Below, in pieces: positions 1-7,305 of a DNA stretch of 13,088 bases. The notes under the pieces are model-generated. The model was not told where the DNA came from. It was given only the letters and a program-made list of their open reading frames with translations, and did not search any database. How positions within the stretch are numbered: position 1 is the stretch's first letter; each line of letters starts with the position of its first letter. The stretch spans positions 1 through 13,088 of the forward strand of contig JAKSAU010000780.1 of the NCBI GenBank assembly GCA_022361535.1, read 5' to 3'. Source of the DNA: Desulfobacterales bacterium. GTDB lineage: Bacteria > Desulfobacterota > Desulfobacteria > Desulfobacterales > Desulfobacteraceae. Both the position numbers and the translations under genes were made by a program.

Positions 1-514
1 TATTCGGGCTTTTCATCAATACTTCAAGGATATTGAATTCCGTAGTTGACAACTCAACATTTTCATCCCGGACAGATAGCATGCGTGCCGCCTGATTCAG
101 TATCATATCACCGGAGCGGATTATGCTTTGTTCTTCTAATGCGGGTGTTCTGTCCTGACGCCTGAGTATTGCCCTGATCCTGGCCAACAGTTCTCTGGGA
201 TTGAACGGCTTGGGAAGATAATCATCTGCTCCCAGTTCAAGACCTACAATCCGGTCCGTATCATCTCCGCGGGCTGTCAGCATGATCACCGGCACAGACA
301 CCTTGGCACGGATTTCCTTGAGTACATCAAGACCGTCTTTTCCAGGCAGCATGATATCCAGGATAATAAGATCCGGTTCCTTTTCCTGGATGGTTTTTAA
401 AGCCTGAGTTCCTTCCATGATTGCAGATACGTTGAATCCGTTTTCCTGGAAATATTCGGACAGGAGGTCTATGAGTTTGATATCATCGTCTATGATCAAT
501 ATTTTCTGGGTCAT
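1..514 (-). CDS. CpxR-like OmpR-family response regulator, 3' end cut by window edge
   Basis: Cytoplasmic two-component response regulator that should be phosphorylated by a sensor kinase and bind DNA. About 171 codons are visible; the C-terminal half of the winged-helix domain lies outside. The receiver domain (residues about 3-118) has the acidic cluster D9-D10-D11, the phosphoacceptor D53 in LDIMLPGKDG, T80 in LTAR and K102 in LPKPF. The segment LGLELGADDYLPKPFN followed by RELLARIRAILRR is very close to Escherichia coli CpxR as I remember it. The DNA-binding domain begins near residue 130 and includes ELSTTEFNILEVL. The ATG at 512-514 is preceded by an AAGGA ribosome site about 8 bases upstream. 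The promoter region holds CpxR-type GTAAA repeats (538-585), suggesting autoregulation. The partner kinase is not visible and would be expected beyond the left edge. The family is certain; CpxR orthology is likely but inferred. Confidence 0.93.
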   Translation of the reverse strand, partial: MTQKILIIDDDIKLIDLLSEYFQENGFNVSAIMEGTQALKTIQEKEPDLIILDIMLPGKDGLDVLKEIRAKVSVPVIMLTARGDDTDRIVGLELGADDYLPKPFNPRELLARIRAILRRQDRTPALEEQSIIRSGDMILNQAARMLSVRDENVELSTTEFNILEVLMKSPN

Positions 515-537
515 GGCATATATCCTTTTCATCCCCT

Positions 538-585
538 TTTACTATTGATTTACAAAGTTTTACAAGGCGATAAACATTTTTTTAC
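538..585 (-). promoter_or_regulatory. Array of four phased CpxR-type GTAAA half-sites upstream of the response regulator
   Basis: On the plus strand TTTAC occurs at 538-542, 549-553, 559-563 and 581-585, so GTAAA is read on the minus strand. The start-to-start steps are 11, 10 and 22 bases, all close to whole helical turns. The central pair is exactly GTAAA-N5-GTAAA, the classic CpxR box known from enterobacteria. The array begins 24 bases upstream of the regulator's ATG and lies between two divergent genes. Autoregulation, and possible control of the 666-1295 gene, is inferred. Confidence 0.65.
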
Positions 586-665
586 ATTTCTTGGGTAGCC
601 TGCTTTCACGTTTAAAAGGCCAAGTAAATTGGTAATTAAATTTTCCTAATTAAAGGATGAAGGTT

Positions 666-1295
666 ATGGACAATGCCAATGCATCAGGACTTATTTCCAT
701 GTTCTTATCCGGTTCCTCTTTAGAGAACATTTACGACTGCCAGGAGGATGTATCCGGGCTGCCCAAAAAACGGCTGCTTTTGGCCTGTTCCGGCTCAAGC
801 CTTGTATTACACAGTGTTGCCAAAAACATGGCATTGGGGTTTGGCAGGAAAGACACCCAGACCACAATTTTGAAGATCCCAGGCAGCAACGACACGGGGA
901 ACAGTGGCATTATCAATAGGTATGACGGGGTGTTCATCGGTATTGCCCCAGAGGGGACAGGCAGCACAGAACGTGCATTTTCCTTTATTCGCAATAATCT
1001 TGAAGCATTGTCTGCCAAACCTGTTGGCCTTTTTTTCCTATTGTCCAGAGCCCCTAAATTCTTTAACCGGGAAAACCTATTTAAAGATCTTTCCCAAATG
1101 TATCCTTTGGATGTGAAAAGCTTTGACCGGTCAGCGCCTGATATTAACCGTCAGGTATCAAAATGGGTCTGGAACGATATCTGGCCTATGATGGAAACCA
1201 ACTGGCTGGCAGATCTTATTTTTCCAGAACCAAATCAAAATGTTGTAAAAGATACTTCTTTAATGGAGCCGGTTCTTTTGGCGTCTGCAGTATAG
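666..1295 (+). CDS. Uncharacterised protein with flavodoxin-like pattern
   Basis: I do not recognise a named family. The protein is about 209 residues, soluble, with no signal peptide. Two stretches recall a flavodoxin-like fold: an early hydrophobic strand followed by a Ser/Gly loop (KKRLLLACSGSSLVLHSVAKN, roughly residues 34-54), and YDGVFIGIAPEG leading to FIRNNLEALSAKPVGLFFL, which resembles flavodoxins and HemG-type protoporphyrinogen oxidases. The usual T/S-x-T-G-N-T flavin phosphate loop is not present in standard form, so flavin binding is doubtful. An in-frame ATG exists at 657, but it sits directly against AAAGG with no spacing. The ATG at 666 has AAAGGA about 8 bases upstream and is preferred. 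It is divergent from the CpxR-like regulator across about 150 bp and could share its control region. It ends 9 bp from the convergent hydrolase gene. Confidence 0.7.
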   Translation: MDNANASGLISMFLSGSSLENIYDCQEDVSGLPKKRLLLACSGSSLVLHSVAKNMALGFGRKDTQTTILKIPGSNDTGNSGIINRYDGVFIGIAPEGTGSTERAFSFIRNNLEALSAKPVGLFFLLSRAPKFFNRENLFKDLSQMYPLDVKSFDRSAPDINRQVSKWVWNDIWPMMETNWLADLIFPEPNQNVVKDTSLMEPVLLASAV

Positions 1296-1304
1296 CGGAT
1301 TTTT

Positions 1305-2012
1305 TTACCGGCACTGCCGGATAAATTCGGTCATCAAAGGCAGCATATTTCTATTTTCAAGGAGCATTAACTCCGGATGCCACTGCACCAGGTCAATGGG
1401 CAGATGAGTATGTTCTGCGCCCTCAATTACCCCGTCTGGCGAAACCGCAGATATTCTCAGATTTTTCCCCAGATCTTTAATGGATTGATGATGCCTGGAA
1501 TTGACCATGATCTTTGAGCCAAACAGTTTAAAAAGCCTTGAGTCCTGTTTGATATCAATGGGGTGATCCGTCCCAAAATGAATCTCTTTTTGCATATGAT
1601 CCAGTACTTCGGCCGCAAATTGTGATCCGATATCCTGGAACAGAGTGCCACCCAATGCCACATTGATAATTTGGGCCCCACGGCAAATACCCAAAACAGG
1701 TGCTTTCATTTTCAACGCCAGGTCAAAGGCGGCAAGTTGGAACTTATCCAGGTCTTTGTCCACACGGCCAAGCTTTTCTATGGGTGATTCATTAAAATAG
1801 GCAGGGTCCAGATCAAATCCGCCTGGGAATAAGAACCCTTTGGCATGGCCCGCCATTTGGGGCAAAAGAGATACGTCTTTAGTGAATGGAACAATATAGG
1901 GAATTCCCCCGGCCAGTTCAATCGCCTGTGTGTATGCGGTGGGAATATTGACGGCTGGCATCTTAAATCTGTTCTCATCTGTATGGGCTACAATAGCAAT
2001 GAGAGGAGGCAT
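1305..2012 (-). CDS. Class I glutamine amidotransferase-like gamma-glutamyl hydrolase (peptidase C26, PuuD-like)
   Basis: Cytoplasmic hydrolase expected to cleave gamma-glutamyl amide bonds, as PuuD does with gamma-glutamyl-GABA. At 235 residues it is the usual length. The catalytic triad is visible: nucleophile C110 in LGICRGAQ, and H212 and E214 in QWHPE. The FPGGFDLDP motif (residues about 62-70) and the NSRHHQSI segment (171-178) are also typical of this family. The ATG has AAGGA about 7 bases upstream. It is the last gene of a same-strand cluster behind the M81 peptidase (118 bp gap) and the ESS-type symporter. A terminator-like hairpin lies in that gap, so its expression may be lower or separately controlled. 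Without a polyamine-pathway neighbour the real substrate could be another gamma-glutamyl compound. The family is certain; the substrate is unknown. Confidence 0.92.
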   Translation of the reverse strand: MPPLIAIVAHTDENRFKMPAVNIPTAYTQAIELAGGIPYIVPFTKDVSLLPQMAGHAKGFLFPGGFDLDPAYFNESPIEKLGRVDKDLDKFQLAAFDLALKMKAPVLGICRGAQIINVALGGTLFQDIGSQFAAEVLDHMQKEIHFGTDHPIDIKQDSRLFKLFGSKIMVNSRHHQSIKDLGKNLRISAVSPDGVIEGAEHTHLPIDLVQWHPELMLLENRNMLPLMTEFIRQCR

Positions 2013-2042
2013 TTATTTTTCCTTGCATGTAATCTGTTTTAA

Positions 2043-2078
2043 AAGGCCCGCATTCTAACATCGGCCTTATCTGCGGGC
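2043..2078 (-). terminator. Terminator-like hairpin with competing pairing between the M81 and C26 genes
   Basis: Read on the minus strand, GCCCGCA (2078-2072) can pair with TGCGGGC (2052-2046) across a 19-base loop and is followed by C and four T. Inside it AAGGCC (2068-2063) can instead pair with GGCCTT (2048-2043). The two stems share bases 2046-2048 and exclude each other, as in an attenuator. The T tract is short, so this is at best a weak or conditional terminator. Confidence 0.35.
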
Positions 2079-2130
2079 AAGATATAGCTGATACGATTCA
2101 TCAAAAAATACATCATAACATTGAATTGCC

Positions 2131-3633
2131 TTATCCCAACTTGGTTATTTTTAGCTTCGCCTCTTTTTCCAACGGGAAAACCGGGCGGTTGATATGGCAA
2201 AACGGGAAGCTTGAAAAATCAGGGTTGGTAACGCCCGGGCCTGCGATCCTGACCACATGACGGGCTATGGGTTCAAAAGCAGCCCGAAAATGCTGCCTGG
2301 ATTTGAGCAGTGTATATTTCCTGTTTGAAGGATCAAGGCCCACGTGAGTGAATACGGCCACATCAAGGGCCTCAATACGCTGCTCGGTGATAAGGATATC
2401 AATATCATTCAAACTAAGCACGCTCATCAACCCGATAGAGACGGTTAGTCCCCGGAACATAGGTCCGGTAGCAGTTATTCTTCCGTCTACAACCGCCCTG
2501 ATTCGTCCGGTCACGCTCAATGGAACTGATTTGTATCCAAGACGCGGTGCCTGGATTTTTCCCCCCAGATCCAGGGTGATATCCTGTCCTACACCTGCCT
2601 TGATCATTTTATGCACCGCATCAGGATCATGAAAGGGCCCTGCGATCATGTCCGTGAACCCCATTGCCATGGCTTTTTTGAGAACACTTGTGTCTTGAGC
2701 AAATCCGCCTGATGCCGGTATGTCTCCTGAATCTGCCATGATAACAGGGCCCTCAGGCAGTTTAAGTGCGTTTTCAAGGGTTATTTCATAGGGTTCTATG
2801 GTTTCCACCAGGTCATGGCGAACCTGCCACAGGCTATCAAGCACCTGATTTGCAACTGCTGCCGCAGCATCCGGTGCATTGTCTGTTGTGACCGTAAGAC
2901 ACATACCTCCCGGTGCCGCATCAGTAAACGGATGACCACAGGACAGATCGATATTGAGAACCTTGTCCTTTTTTTCCAGATCTAAAATTTGATTCCAGAT
3001 CTGGTCAAGGGGAGAATCTTTTGGGTCCATCCGTTCCAGACTTGCCATAAGTGGTATCCGGTATACGCATGTGACGGGTCTGGTTTTTTTTTCGATCATG
3101 TCCAGGAGCAGACCTGCCGCCCGAATTCCTGTATCATACATATCCACATGGGGCAGTGTCCGGTATAGGGTAATGATGTCAGCCGCTTGGGCGATACTGT
3201 CGGTGAGGGTGGCATGGAAATCAAAGACCACGCCGATCCGGATGTTTGGCGCAAGTTTTCTTATCCGGGCCAGAAGTTCTCCTTCTCCGTCTGCAATACT
3301 CTGGGTCACCATAGACCCGTGAAGGTCCAACAGCACTCCGTCACAACCGGTCGCCACCGCATCCAGTATTTGTTTGCAAAACCACTCAAAGGCCTCATCC
3401 TCTACCGGGCCTGACGGCATGGCTTCTCCCATAACCGGTACCAGGACCTCAATTTTCCTTTTTTCCAGAAAATCAACAAAGGCGGCAAGGGCAGTGTTCT
3501 GCCCCCTGCATCCAACCTTTGCTTCTTTACCTGACGGGGGCTGTTCCCCGGCAAAGGTAAAGCTGCCCAGCGGGGTCGTTTCGTTGACAAAGCTGTGGGT
3601 TTCATGTTTCATCTGGGCGGCAACGATTTTCAT
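2131..3633 (-). CDS. M81 family metallopeptidase (MlrC-like)
   Basis: Predicted zinc-dependent peptide or amide hydrolase of the microcystinase C (MlrC) family, which in sphingomonads degrades linearised microcystin. The 500-residue length fits the family. The N-terminal domain begins MKIVAAQMKHETHSF, with E11, H10 and H13 in the family's HETNSF-like motif. LLDLHGSM (H105), VFDFHATLTD (D138, H140) and RTLPHVDMYDTG (H162) match the conserved metal-site blocks. The MlrC C-terminal domain starts near residue 290 with VIMADSGDIPASGGFAQDTSVL, the counterpart of the usual D-x-x-DNPGGG segment. GGAG about 7 bases before the ATG supports the start. It lies between the ESS-type symporter (110 bp upstream) and the C26 hydrolase (118 bp downstream) on the same strand. 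Most members are not toxin-degrading, so a glutamyl or isopeptide substrate is only inferred from context. Confidence 0.93.
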   Translation of the reverse strand: MKIVAAQMKHETHSFVNETTPLGSFTFAGEQPPSGKEAKVGCRGQNTALAAFVDFLEKRKIEVLVPVMGEAMPSGPVEDEAFEWFCKQILDAVATGCDGVLLDLHGSMVTQSIADGEGELLARIRKLAPNIRIGVVFDFHATLTDSIAQAADIITLYRTLPHVDMYDTGIRAAGLLLDMIEKKTRPVTCVYRIPLMASLERMDPKDSPLDQIWNQILDLEKKDKVLNIDLSCGHPFTDAAPGGMCLTVTTDNAPDAAAAVANQVLDSLWQVRHDLVETIEPYEITLENALKLPEGPVIMADSGDIPASGGFAQDTSVLKKAMAMGFTDMIAGPFHDPDAVHKMIKAGVGQDITLDLGGKIQAPRLGYKSVPLSVTGRIRAVVDGRITATGPMFRGLTVSIGLMSVLSLNDIDILITEQRIEALDVAVFTHVGLDPSNRKYTLLKSRQHFRAAFEPIARHVVRIAGPGVTNPDFSSFPFCHINRPVFPLEKEAKLKITKLG

Positions 3634-3658
3634 GGAAGTCTCCTTTTTCCGGATTTAT

Positions 3659-3672
3659 TCAAAGGTCTTTGA
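3659..3672. promoter_or_regulatory. Perfect dyad TCAAAG-GT-CTTTGA upstream of the M81 gene
   Basis: A 6+6 base inverted repeat with a 2-base centre lies in the 110 bp gap between the symporter and M81 genes, 26 bases upstream of the M81 start. The centre is too tight for an RNA hairpin, so if functional it would be a protein-binding dyad. It may also be chance. Confidence 0.2.
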
Positions 3673-3743
3673 TTCAGTGATGATAAAAATACCTGCATAA
3701 TACGGATCCTGAATGTTCTATCTTCTTTAAAAACCGGTCCCAT

Positions 3744-5102
3744 TTACCAGACTGGCTTTTTCCAGAAACCGAAAACTCGAAGCAGCAAAAGCGCCACAAT
3801 CGTGTACCCGGCAAGGCAGGCATAAAGAATAAGAGTGTTCATTTTCGGTAGTGGATAGGCGACCACCAAAATGGGCATCAGGACGATGGAAAAGGCATTG
3901 TAAAGACCGAGCTCTGCAGCCGCCGGGGTCTTGAAATCCGGGTCTACGATTCGAAGCAGCATAAGTCCGCTCGCACCGGTGCCCGTAGCCGTACCGAAAA
4001 TGGCAAGCATCCTTTCGAACCCGTACTCGGGAAGCCTTCGTCCAAAATATATAATAAATACAGTTGTCAGTACTCCCGCGGTCAGACATACTAGCAGCAG
4101 AGGAGCCAGGTGACTTGTAATGGCTGCCACTTCCACGCCAACCATGGTGGCAACAACCATAAAATCCACGCAGACACCTGTAATTCGGCGTTGAAGATTG
4201 GTGTCAACGAACCGGATGAGGCCTGCTTTGTCAATGATGGCACGCACCAGGATCGCTGTGAAAATTCCCCACAGAAACATCAGGCCAAAAGCCAGTCCCT
4301 GAAGTGTCTTCGGCAAAACCGATTTAATGGCCAGGCACTCATAATAGGTGAGGAAATATACAACCATGACCAAAGCAAGCTGCAGCGCCAAACCATCGAT
4401 ATTGCCTGAGTGGGTGACAAGCTTGCCTGCGTTCTCTTGTTCTTCGCGTGAAAAAAGGCCGGACAAAACCGGACGTGAGATGCAGACATTAGGGTCTGCG
4501 ATCACCTTTTTACGCACACCCCAGTTCGCCAAAGGAACCCCAATAAGACTTGCGATCAGGTAGCCGACTGCTGCAAACGTAAGGCCGATGGAAACAGCAT
4601 TTTGAATCTGAAACGAATCTTCCCATACCGAGGCCAGTGCCACGGTCTGTCCTGCGCCCTGGGCAAACCCTGTTCCCACCAGCATGCCAAGTCCCGGGTA
4701 CATGGACGGTGATGCTGCCGTGTTTGTCAGATAGATGACGATCCCCCCGGAAAGGGCCTGGATGGAAATGGTCGCCACATAGATGCAGGCCATCCAGAAC
4801 ATCCCCCGAACGACGCTTCTCGATGTTCCTGATGCTGATTTTTTCTGGCCTGTACCGGTAAGGCCGATGGAAATAAAACTGATGGTAAAAAGATGAATGG
4901 CAAACATGACAAAGGTGTCATGGGAAATGGTAATGGCCCCAAGGCCTTTTAAGGCAAAGCCGGTAAGCCCGCCAATAATGGCGGCAGGAAACAAAAATTT
5001 TTGGAAAAACCCGATTTTTGCACGCAATATCACACCAGCCAGCAGTAAAAGGGAAATCCAGCCAAAGGTTCCGAACAGGGGCATAAACGATTCTTCGTGC
5101 AT
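3744..5102 (-). CDS. ESS-family (GltS-type) sodium/glutamate symporter-like transporter
   Basis: Polytopic inner-membrane carrier of 452 residues with about ten to twelve hydrophobic segments (roughly 9-27, 36-54, 63-82, 99-124, 136-157, 168-192, 238-262, 267-288, 305-329, 332-353, 400-417, 424-444). The two halves each carry a Gly-rich re-entrant-type motif, GTGFAQGAGQT at 143-153 and FGTATGTGASG at 369-379. This matches the inverted-repeat design of GltS, whose known substrate is glutamate with sodium. A charged cytoplasmic loop (195-235) separates the halves. The start at 5102 has GGAGG 7 bases upstream; a second Met at codon 7 is less well placed. It is the first gene of the cluster with M81 and C26 hydrolases, pointing to uptake of a glutamate-like or glutamyl substrate. 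Divergence from GltS is clear, so the substrate could be another dicarboxylate or amino acid. Confidence 0.85.
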   Translation of the reverse strand: MHEESFMPLFGTFGWISLLLLAGVILRAKIGFFQKFLFPAAIIGGLTGFALKGLGAITISHDTFVMFAIHLFTISFISIGLTGTGQKKSASGTSRSVVRGMFWMACIYVATISIQALSGGIVIYLTNTAASPSMYPGLGMLVGTGFAQGAGQTVALASVWEDSFQIQNAVSIGLTFAAVGYLIASLIGVPLANWGVRKKVIADPNVCISRPVLSGLFSREEQENAGKLVTHSGNIDGLALQLALVMVVYFLTYYECLAIKSVLPKTLQGLAFGLMFLWGIFTAILVRAIIDKAGLIRFVDTNLQRRITGVCVDFMVVATMVGVEVAAITSHLAPLLLVCLTAGVLTTVFIIYFGRRLPEYGFERMLAIFGTATGTGASGLMLLRIVDPDFKTPAAAELGLYNAFSIVLMPILVVAYPLPKMNTLILYACLAGYTIVALLLLRVFGFWKKPVW

Positions 5103-5111
5103 GGAGCGCCT

Positions 5112-5229
5112 CCAAGTTGAAAGTTTCAGTTAGGTGCAGCACATAAGCAGAAGCTCTGCCAAAACTTGGGCCGGATGAGTCTAAAGTTCGTTCTTTTGGC
5201 GGGTGTGCTCATACCGGCCGCACAAGTTT
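5112..5229 (-). promoter_or_regulatory. Structured 5' leader of the symporter gene with switch-like pairings
   Basis: In the minus-strand leader, GGCCGG-U-AUGAG (5219-5208) pairs with CUCAU-CCGGCC (5179-5169), giving 11 pairs with one bulged base and a 28-base loop. Directly after it, CCAAGUU (5169-5163) can pair with AACUUGG (5118-5112), whose last two bases are the GG of the GGAGG ribosome site. The same CAAGUUU (5168-5162) can instead pair with AAACUUG (5229-5223), which would extend the first hairpin and release the ribosome site. It matches no riboswitch class that I know. Confidence 0.4.
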
Positions 5230-5233
5230 GTGT

Positions 5234-5261
5234 ATTAGGCCACAACCTACTGCTTTGTCAA
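5234..5261 (-). promoter_or_regulatory. Candidate sigma-70 promoter for the symporter cluster
   Basis: The minus strand has a perfect TTGACA (5261-5256), then CCTAAT (5239-5234) at 16 bp, or TAATAC (5237-5232) at 18 bp, as a poor -10. Transcription would start near 5225. Just downstream is the near-perfect dyad CACAA-GT-TTGTG (5221-5232), a possible operator that overlaps this start region. Confidence 0.35.
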
Positions 5262-5327
5262 CAATAGCCTATTTCCGGATGGCGTTTATACAAAAATAAA
5301 GATCAATGCGACAGTTCTGCAAAAAGA

Positions 5328-5355
5328 TTGACAAATCATTAATCTGAATCATCTT
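5328..5355 (+). promoter_or_regulatory. Candidate promoter for the U32 gene
   Basis: A perfect TTGACA at 5328-5333 is followed 16 bp later by CATCTT (5350-5355), a weak -10 with three of six consensus bases. It lies 35 bases before the ATG at 5390. The -35 is convincing; the -10 is not. Confidence 0.25.
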
Positions 5356-5389
5356 TGGGAGACTGTTTAGACTTTTTTTAGGAGCATAT

Positions 5390-7231
5390 ATGACGGCCCT
5401 GGAGCTGCTGGCACCGGCAAAAAATCTGGAATTTGGTAAAGCTGCCATCAATCATGGTGCAGATGCCTTATATATCGGGGCTCGAAAGTTTGGTGCAAGG
5501 GCAGCAGCAGGCAATCCGGTTGCTGATATTGAGCAGCTTTGCAATCATGCCCATAAATTTAATGCGCGTGTCTATGTGACCCTGAATACGCTCCTTTTCG
5601 ACAACGAGCTTGAACCTGCCAGAAAACTGATACAGCGTCTGTGGAATGCCGGTGCAGATGCACTGATCATCCAGGATATGGGGCTGTTGGAAATGGACTT
5701 GCCACCGATTCCTTTATTTGCCAGCACTCAGACCGACAACCGGACGCCGGAAAAGGTTCGTTTTCTTGAAGAGTCGGGATTCCAGAGGGTCATCCTGGCC
5801 AGGGAACTGTCCCTTTCTCAAATTAAGAAAATCAGAGCTAAGACCAATGTGGCGTTAGAAGCCTTTGTCCATGGTGCACTTTGTGTCTGTTATTCCGGCC
5901 AATGTTATATGAGTGCTGCCATTGGAAAAAGAAGCGCCAATCGTGGGGCTTGCGGTCAGCCTTGCCGTCTTGCATGGGATCTTGTGACAGGTACTGGAGA
6001 GCGTTTGGTTCAGAACCGTTATCTGCTGTCGTTAAAAGACATGGACCGGTCTGATCAGCTTGAAGCCCTTGCAGAAGCGGGCATAAGTTCGTTCAAGATT
6101 GAAGGCCGGTTAAAAGATATTGATTATGTGAAAAATATAACCGGATTCTATCGTCAACGCCTGGATTCTCTTATAGAACAAAATTCTAAATACACAAAGG
6201 CTTCTTCGGGAAAGACTCAACTTGGTTTTATCCCTGATCCTGCAAAAACATTCAACCGGGGTAGCACACCTTATTTTTTATTTGGCCGTAAAGGGCCTGT
6301 TCATTCATTTGATACACCCAAATCAATGGGAGAAATGATTGGCAAGGTAACAAAAAAGACGCAGGATCATTTGGTCTTGGACCGGCCCCATGATCTGACA
6401 AATGGAGATGGAATCTGTTTTTTGGATAAAGAAGGGAAATTAACAGGGTTTTATATCAATAAGGTGGATGAAACCGGGCAGATTTTTTTCCCGGGGAAAA
6501 CTAACCTGAGAAAAAAAACGATTCCCAAAGGCACGCTGATCTATCGAAACCATAACAATACCTTTTCAAAAGAACTGGCCGGGAACACGGCAACACGGAA
6601 GATTGGGTTGAGTTTGGAGTTTTATGAAACCGATCACGGATTTTACCTGTCAGCGAAAGACGAAGATGGCGTTCGGGCAAAGGTTTCGCTCAACCTACCT
6701 AAAGAACCGGCTAAAAATCCGGATCGGGCTATAAATGTCATAGAAAAGCAATTGAGTAAACTGGGCAATACCATATTTACCCTGGAAAAGCTTGAGATTC
6801 ATTCACAACCTTACTTTCTTGCGGCGAAAACATTAAATCAGTTGAGACGAGAACTAATAGAGACGTTAGAAGAAAAAAGAATTGAGGTATATCCTCGGAT
6901 TCAGGTGAAACCCAGGCCCGAGCCTGTCCGGTTTTATAAAACTCGTCTTGATTTTAGAGCCAATGTTGCCAACGTGCTTTCCAAACAGTTCTATGAAAAG
7001 CGAGGGGTAACCTCCTTAACCCCTGCTTTTGAAATATTATTTCCTGGTCCGGGAACCCCAGTTATGGTCACCAAACACTGCATCCGATATAGCATAGGAG
7101 ATTGCCCCAGACAGAAAAAATCGTCTAAAGAAACAGATGCTGATCAGTTTTTCCTTGAGAGAGGCGATACGCGGTTCCAAGTCGTTTTTCGCTGTCGTGA
7201 CTGCGAAATGGAGATAAAAATCCCGGGATAG
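5390..7231 (+). CDS. rlhA: U32 family protein, RlhA/YdcP-type (23S rRNA C2501 hydroxylation)
   Basis: 613-residue cytoplasmic protein of the U32 'peptidase' family. The E. coli relative RlhA makes 5-hydroxycytidine at 23S rRNA C2501, so an RNA-modification role is more likely than proteolysis. The N-terminal TIM-barrel-like part starts with ELLAPAKNLEFGKAAINHGADALYIG. It contains the family signature EAFVHGALCVCYSGQCYMS followed by NRGACGQPCRL, with cysteines C165, C167, C172, C188 and C192. The middle (about 300-520) corresponds to the extra domain of the longer RlhA-type members; the shorter TrhP and UbiU types lack it. The C-terminal tail has a second cysteine set, HC-IRYSIGDC (C564, C572) and CRDC (C602, C605), suggesting an iron-sulfur site. 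AGGAG lies 5 bases before the ATG. It stands alone, divergent from the symporter cluster. The family is sure; the RlhA assignment rests on length and domain order. Confidence 0.88.
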   Translation: MTALELLAPAKNLEFGKAAINHGADALYIGARKFGARAAAGNPVADIEQLCNHAHKFNARVYVTLNTLLFDNELEPARKLIQRLWNAGADALIIQDMGLLEMDLPPIPLFASTQTDNRTPEKVRFLEESGFQRVILARELSLSQIKKIRAKTNVALEAFVHGALCVCYSGQCYMSAAIGKRSANRGACGQPCRLAWDLVTGTGERLVQNRYLLSLKDMDRSDQLEALAEAGISSFKIEGRLKDIDYVKNITGFYRQRLDSLIEQNSKYTKASSGKTQLGFIPDPAKTFNRGSTPYFLFGRKGPVHSFDTPKSMGEMIGKVTKKTQDHLVLDRPHDLTNGDGICFLDKEGKLTGFYINKVDETGQIFFPGKTNLRKKTIPKGTLIYRNHNNTFSKELAGNTATRKIGLSLEFYETDHGFYLSAKDEDGVRAKVSLNLPKEPAKNPDRAINVIEKQLSKLGNTIFTLEKLEIHSQPYFLAAKTLNQLRRELIETLEEKRIEVYPRIQVKPRPEPVRFYKTRLDFRANVANVLSKQFYEKRGVTSLTPAFEILFPGPGTPVMVTKHCIRYSIGDCPRQKKSSKETDADQFFLERGDTRFQVVFRCRDCEMEIKIPG

Positions 7232-7282
7232 AATTGTTTGTTTTGTGTTAGAATTCTGTTAGGCCTAAGCCTGTGGGTATGA

Positions 7283-7305
7283 ATGTCATTTTGACATGGT
7301 ATACT
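7283..7305 (+). promoter_or_regulatory. Candidate extended -10 promoter with overlapping dyad before the chemoreceptor gene
   Basis: TGGTATACT at 7297-7305 fits an extended -10 (TG-N-TATACT). It is overlapped on its upstream side by the perfect dyad ATGTCA-TTT-TGACAT (7283-7297), a possible operator. No clear -35 lies 17 bp upstream, and I see no sigma-28 or sigma-54 consensus in this gap. Confidence 0.35.

Noticed and set aside
1305..1320. CCGGC-ACT-GCCGG hairpin as terminator between the convergent genes at 1295/1305
   Set aside because: It is part of the C26 coding end (codons for R-Q-C-R-stop). The T run lies on the wrong side for the plus strand and reads as A on the minus strand.
3071..3700. 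Plus-strand open frames opposite the M81 gene
   Set aside because: They mirror the coding frame of a clear family member, overlap one another and have no recognisable protein features.
5118..5128. TGAAA-G-TTTCA palindrome near the symporter start
   Set aside because: Five-base arms around one base are too short to stand out in this A/T-rich leader. It was not listed as a separate site.
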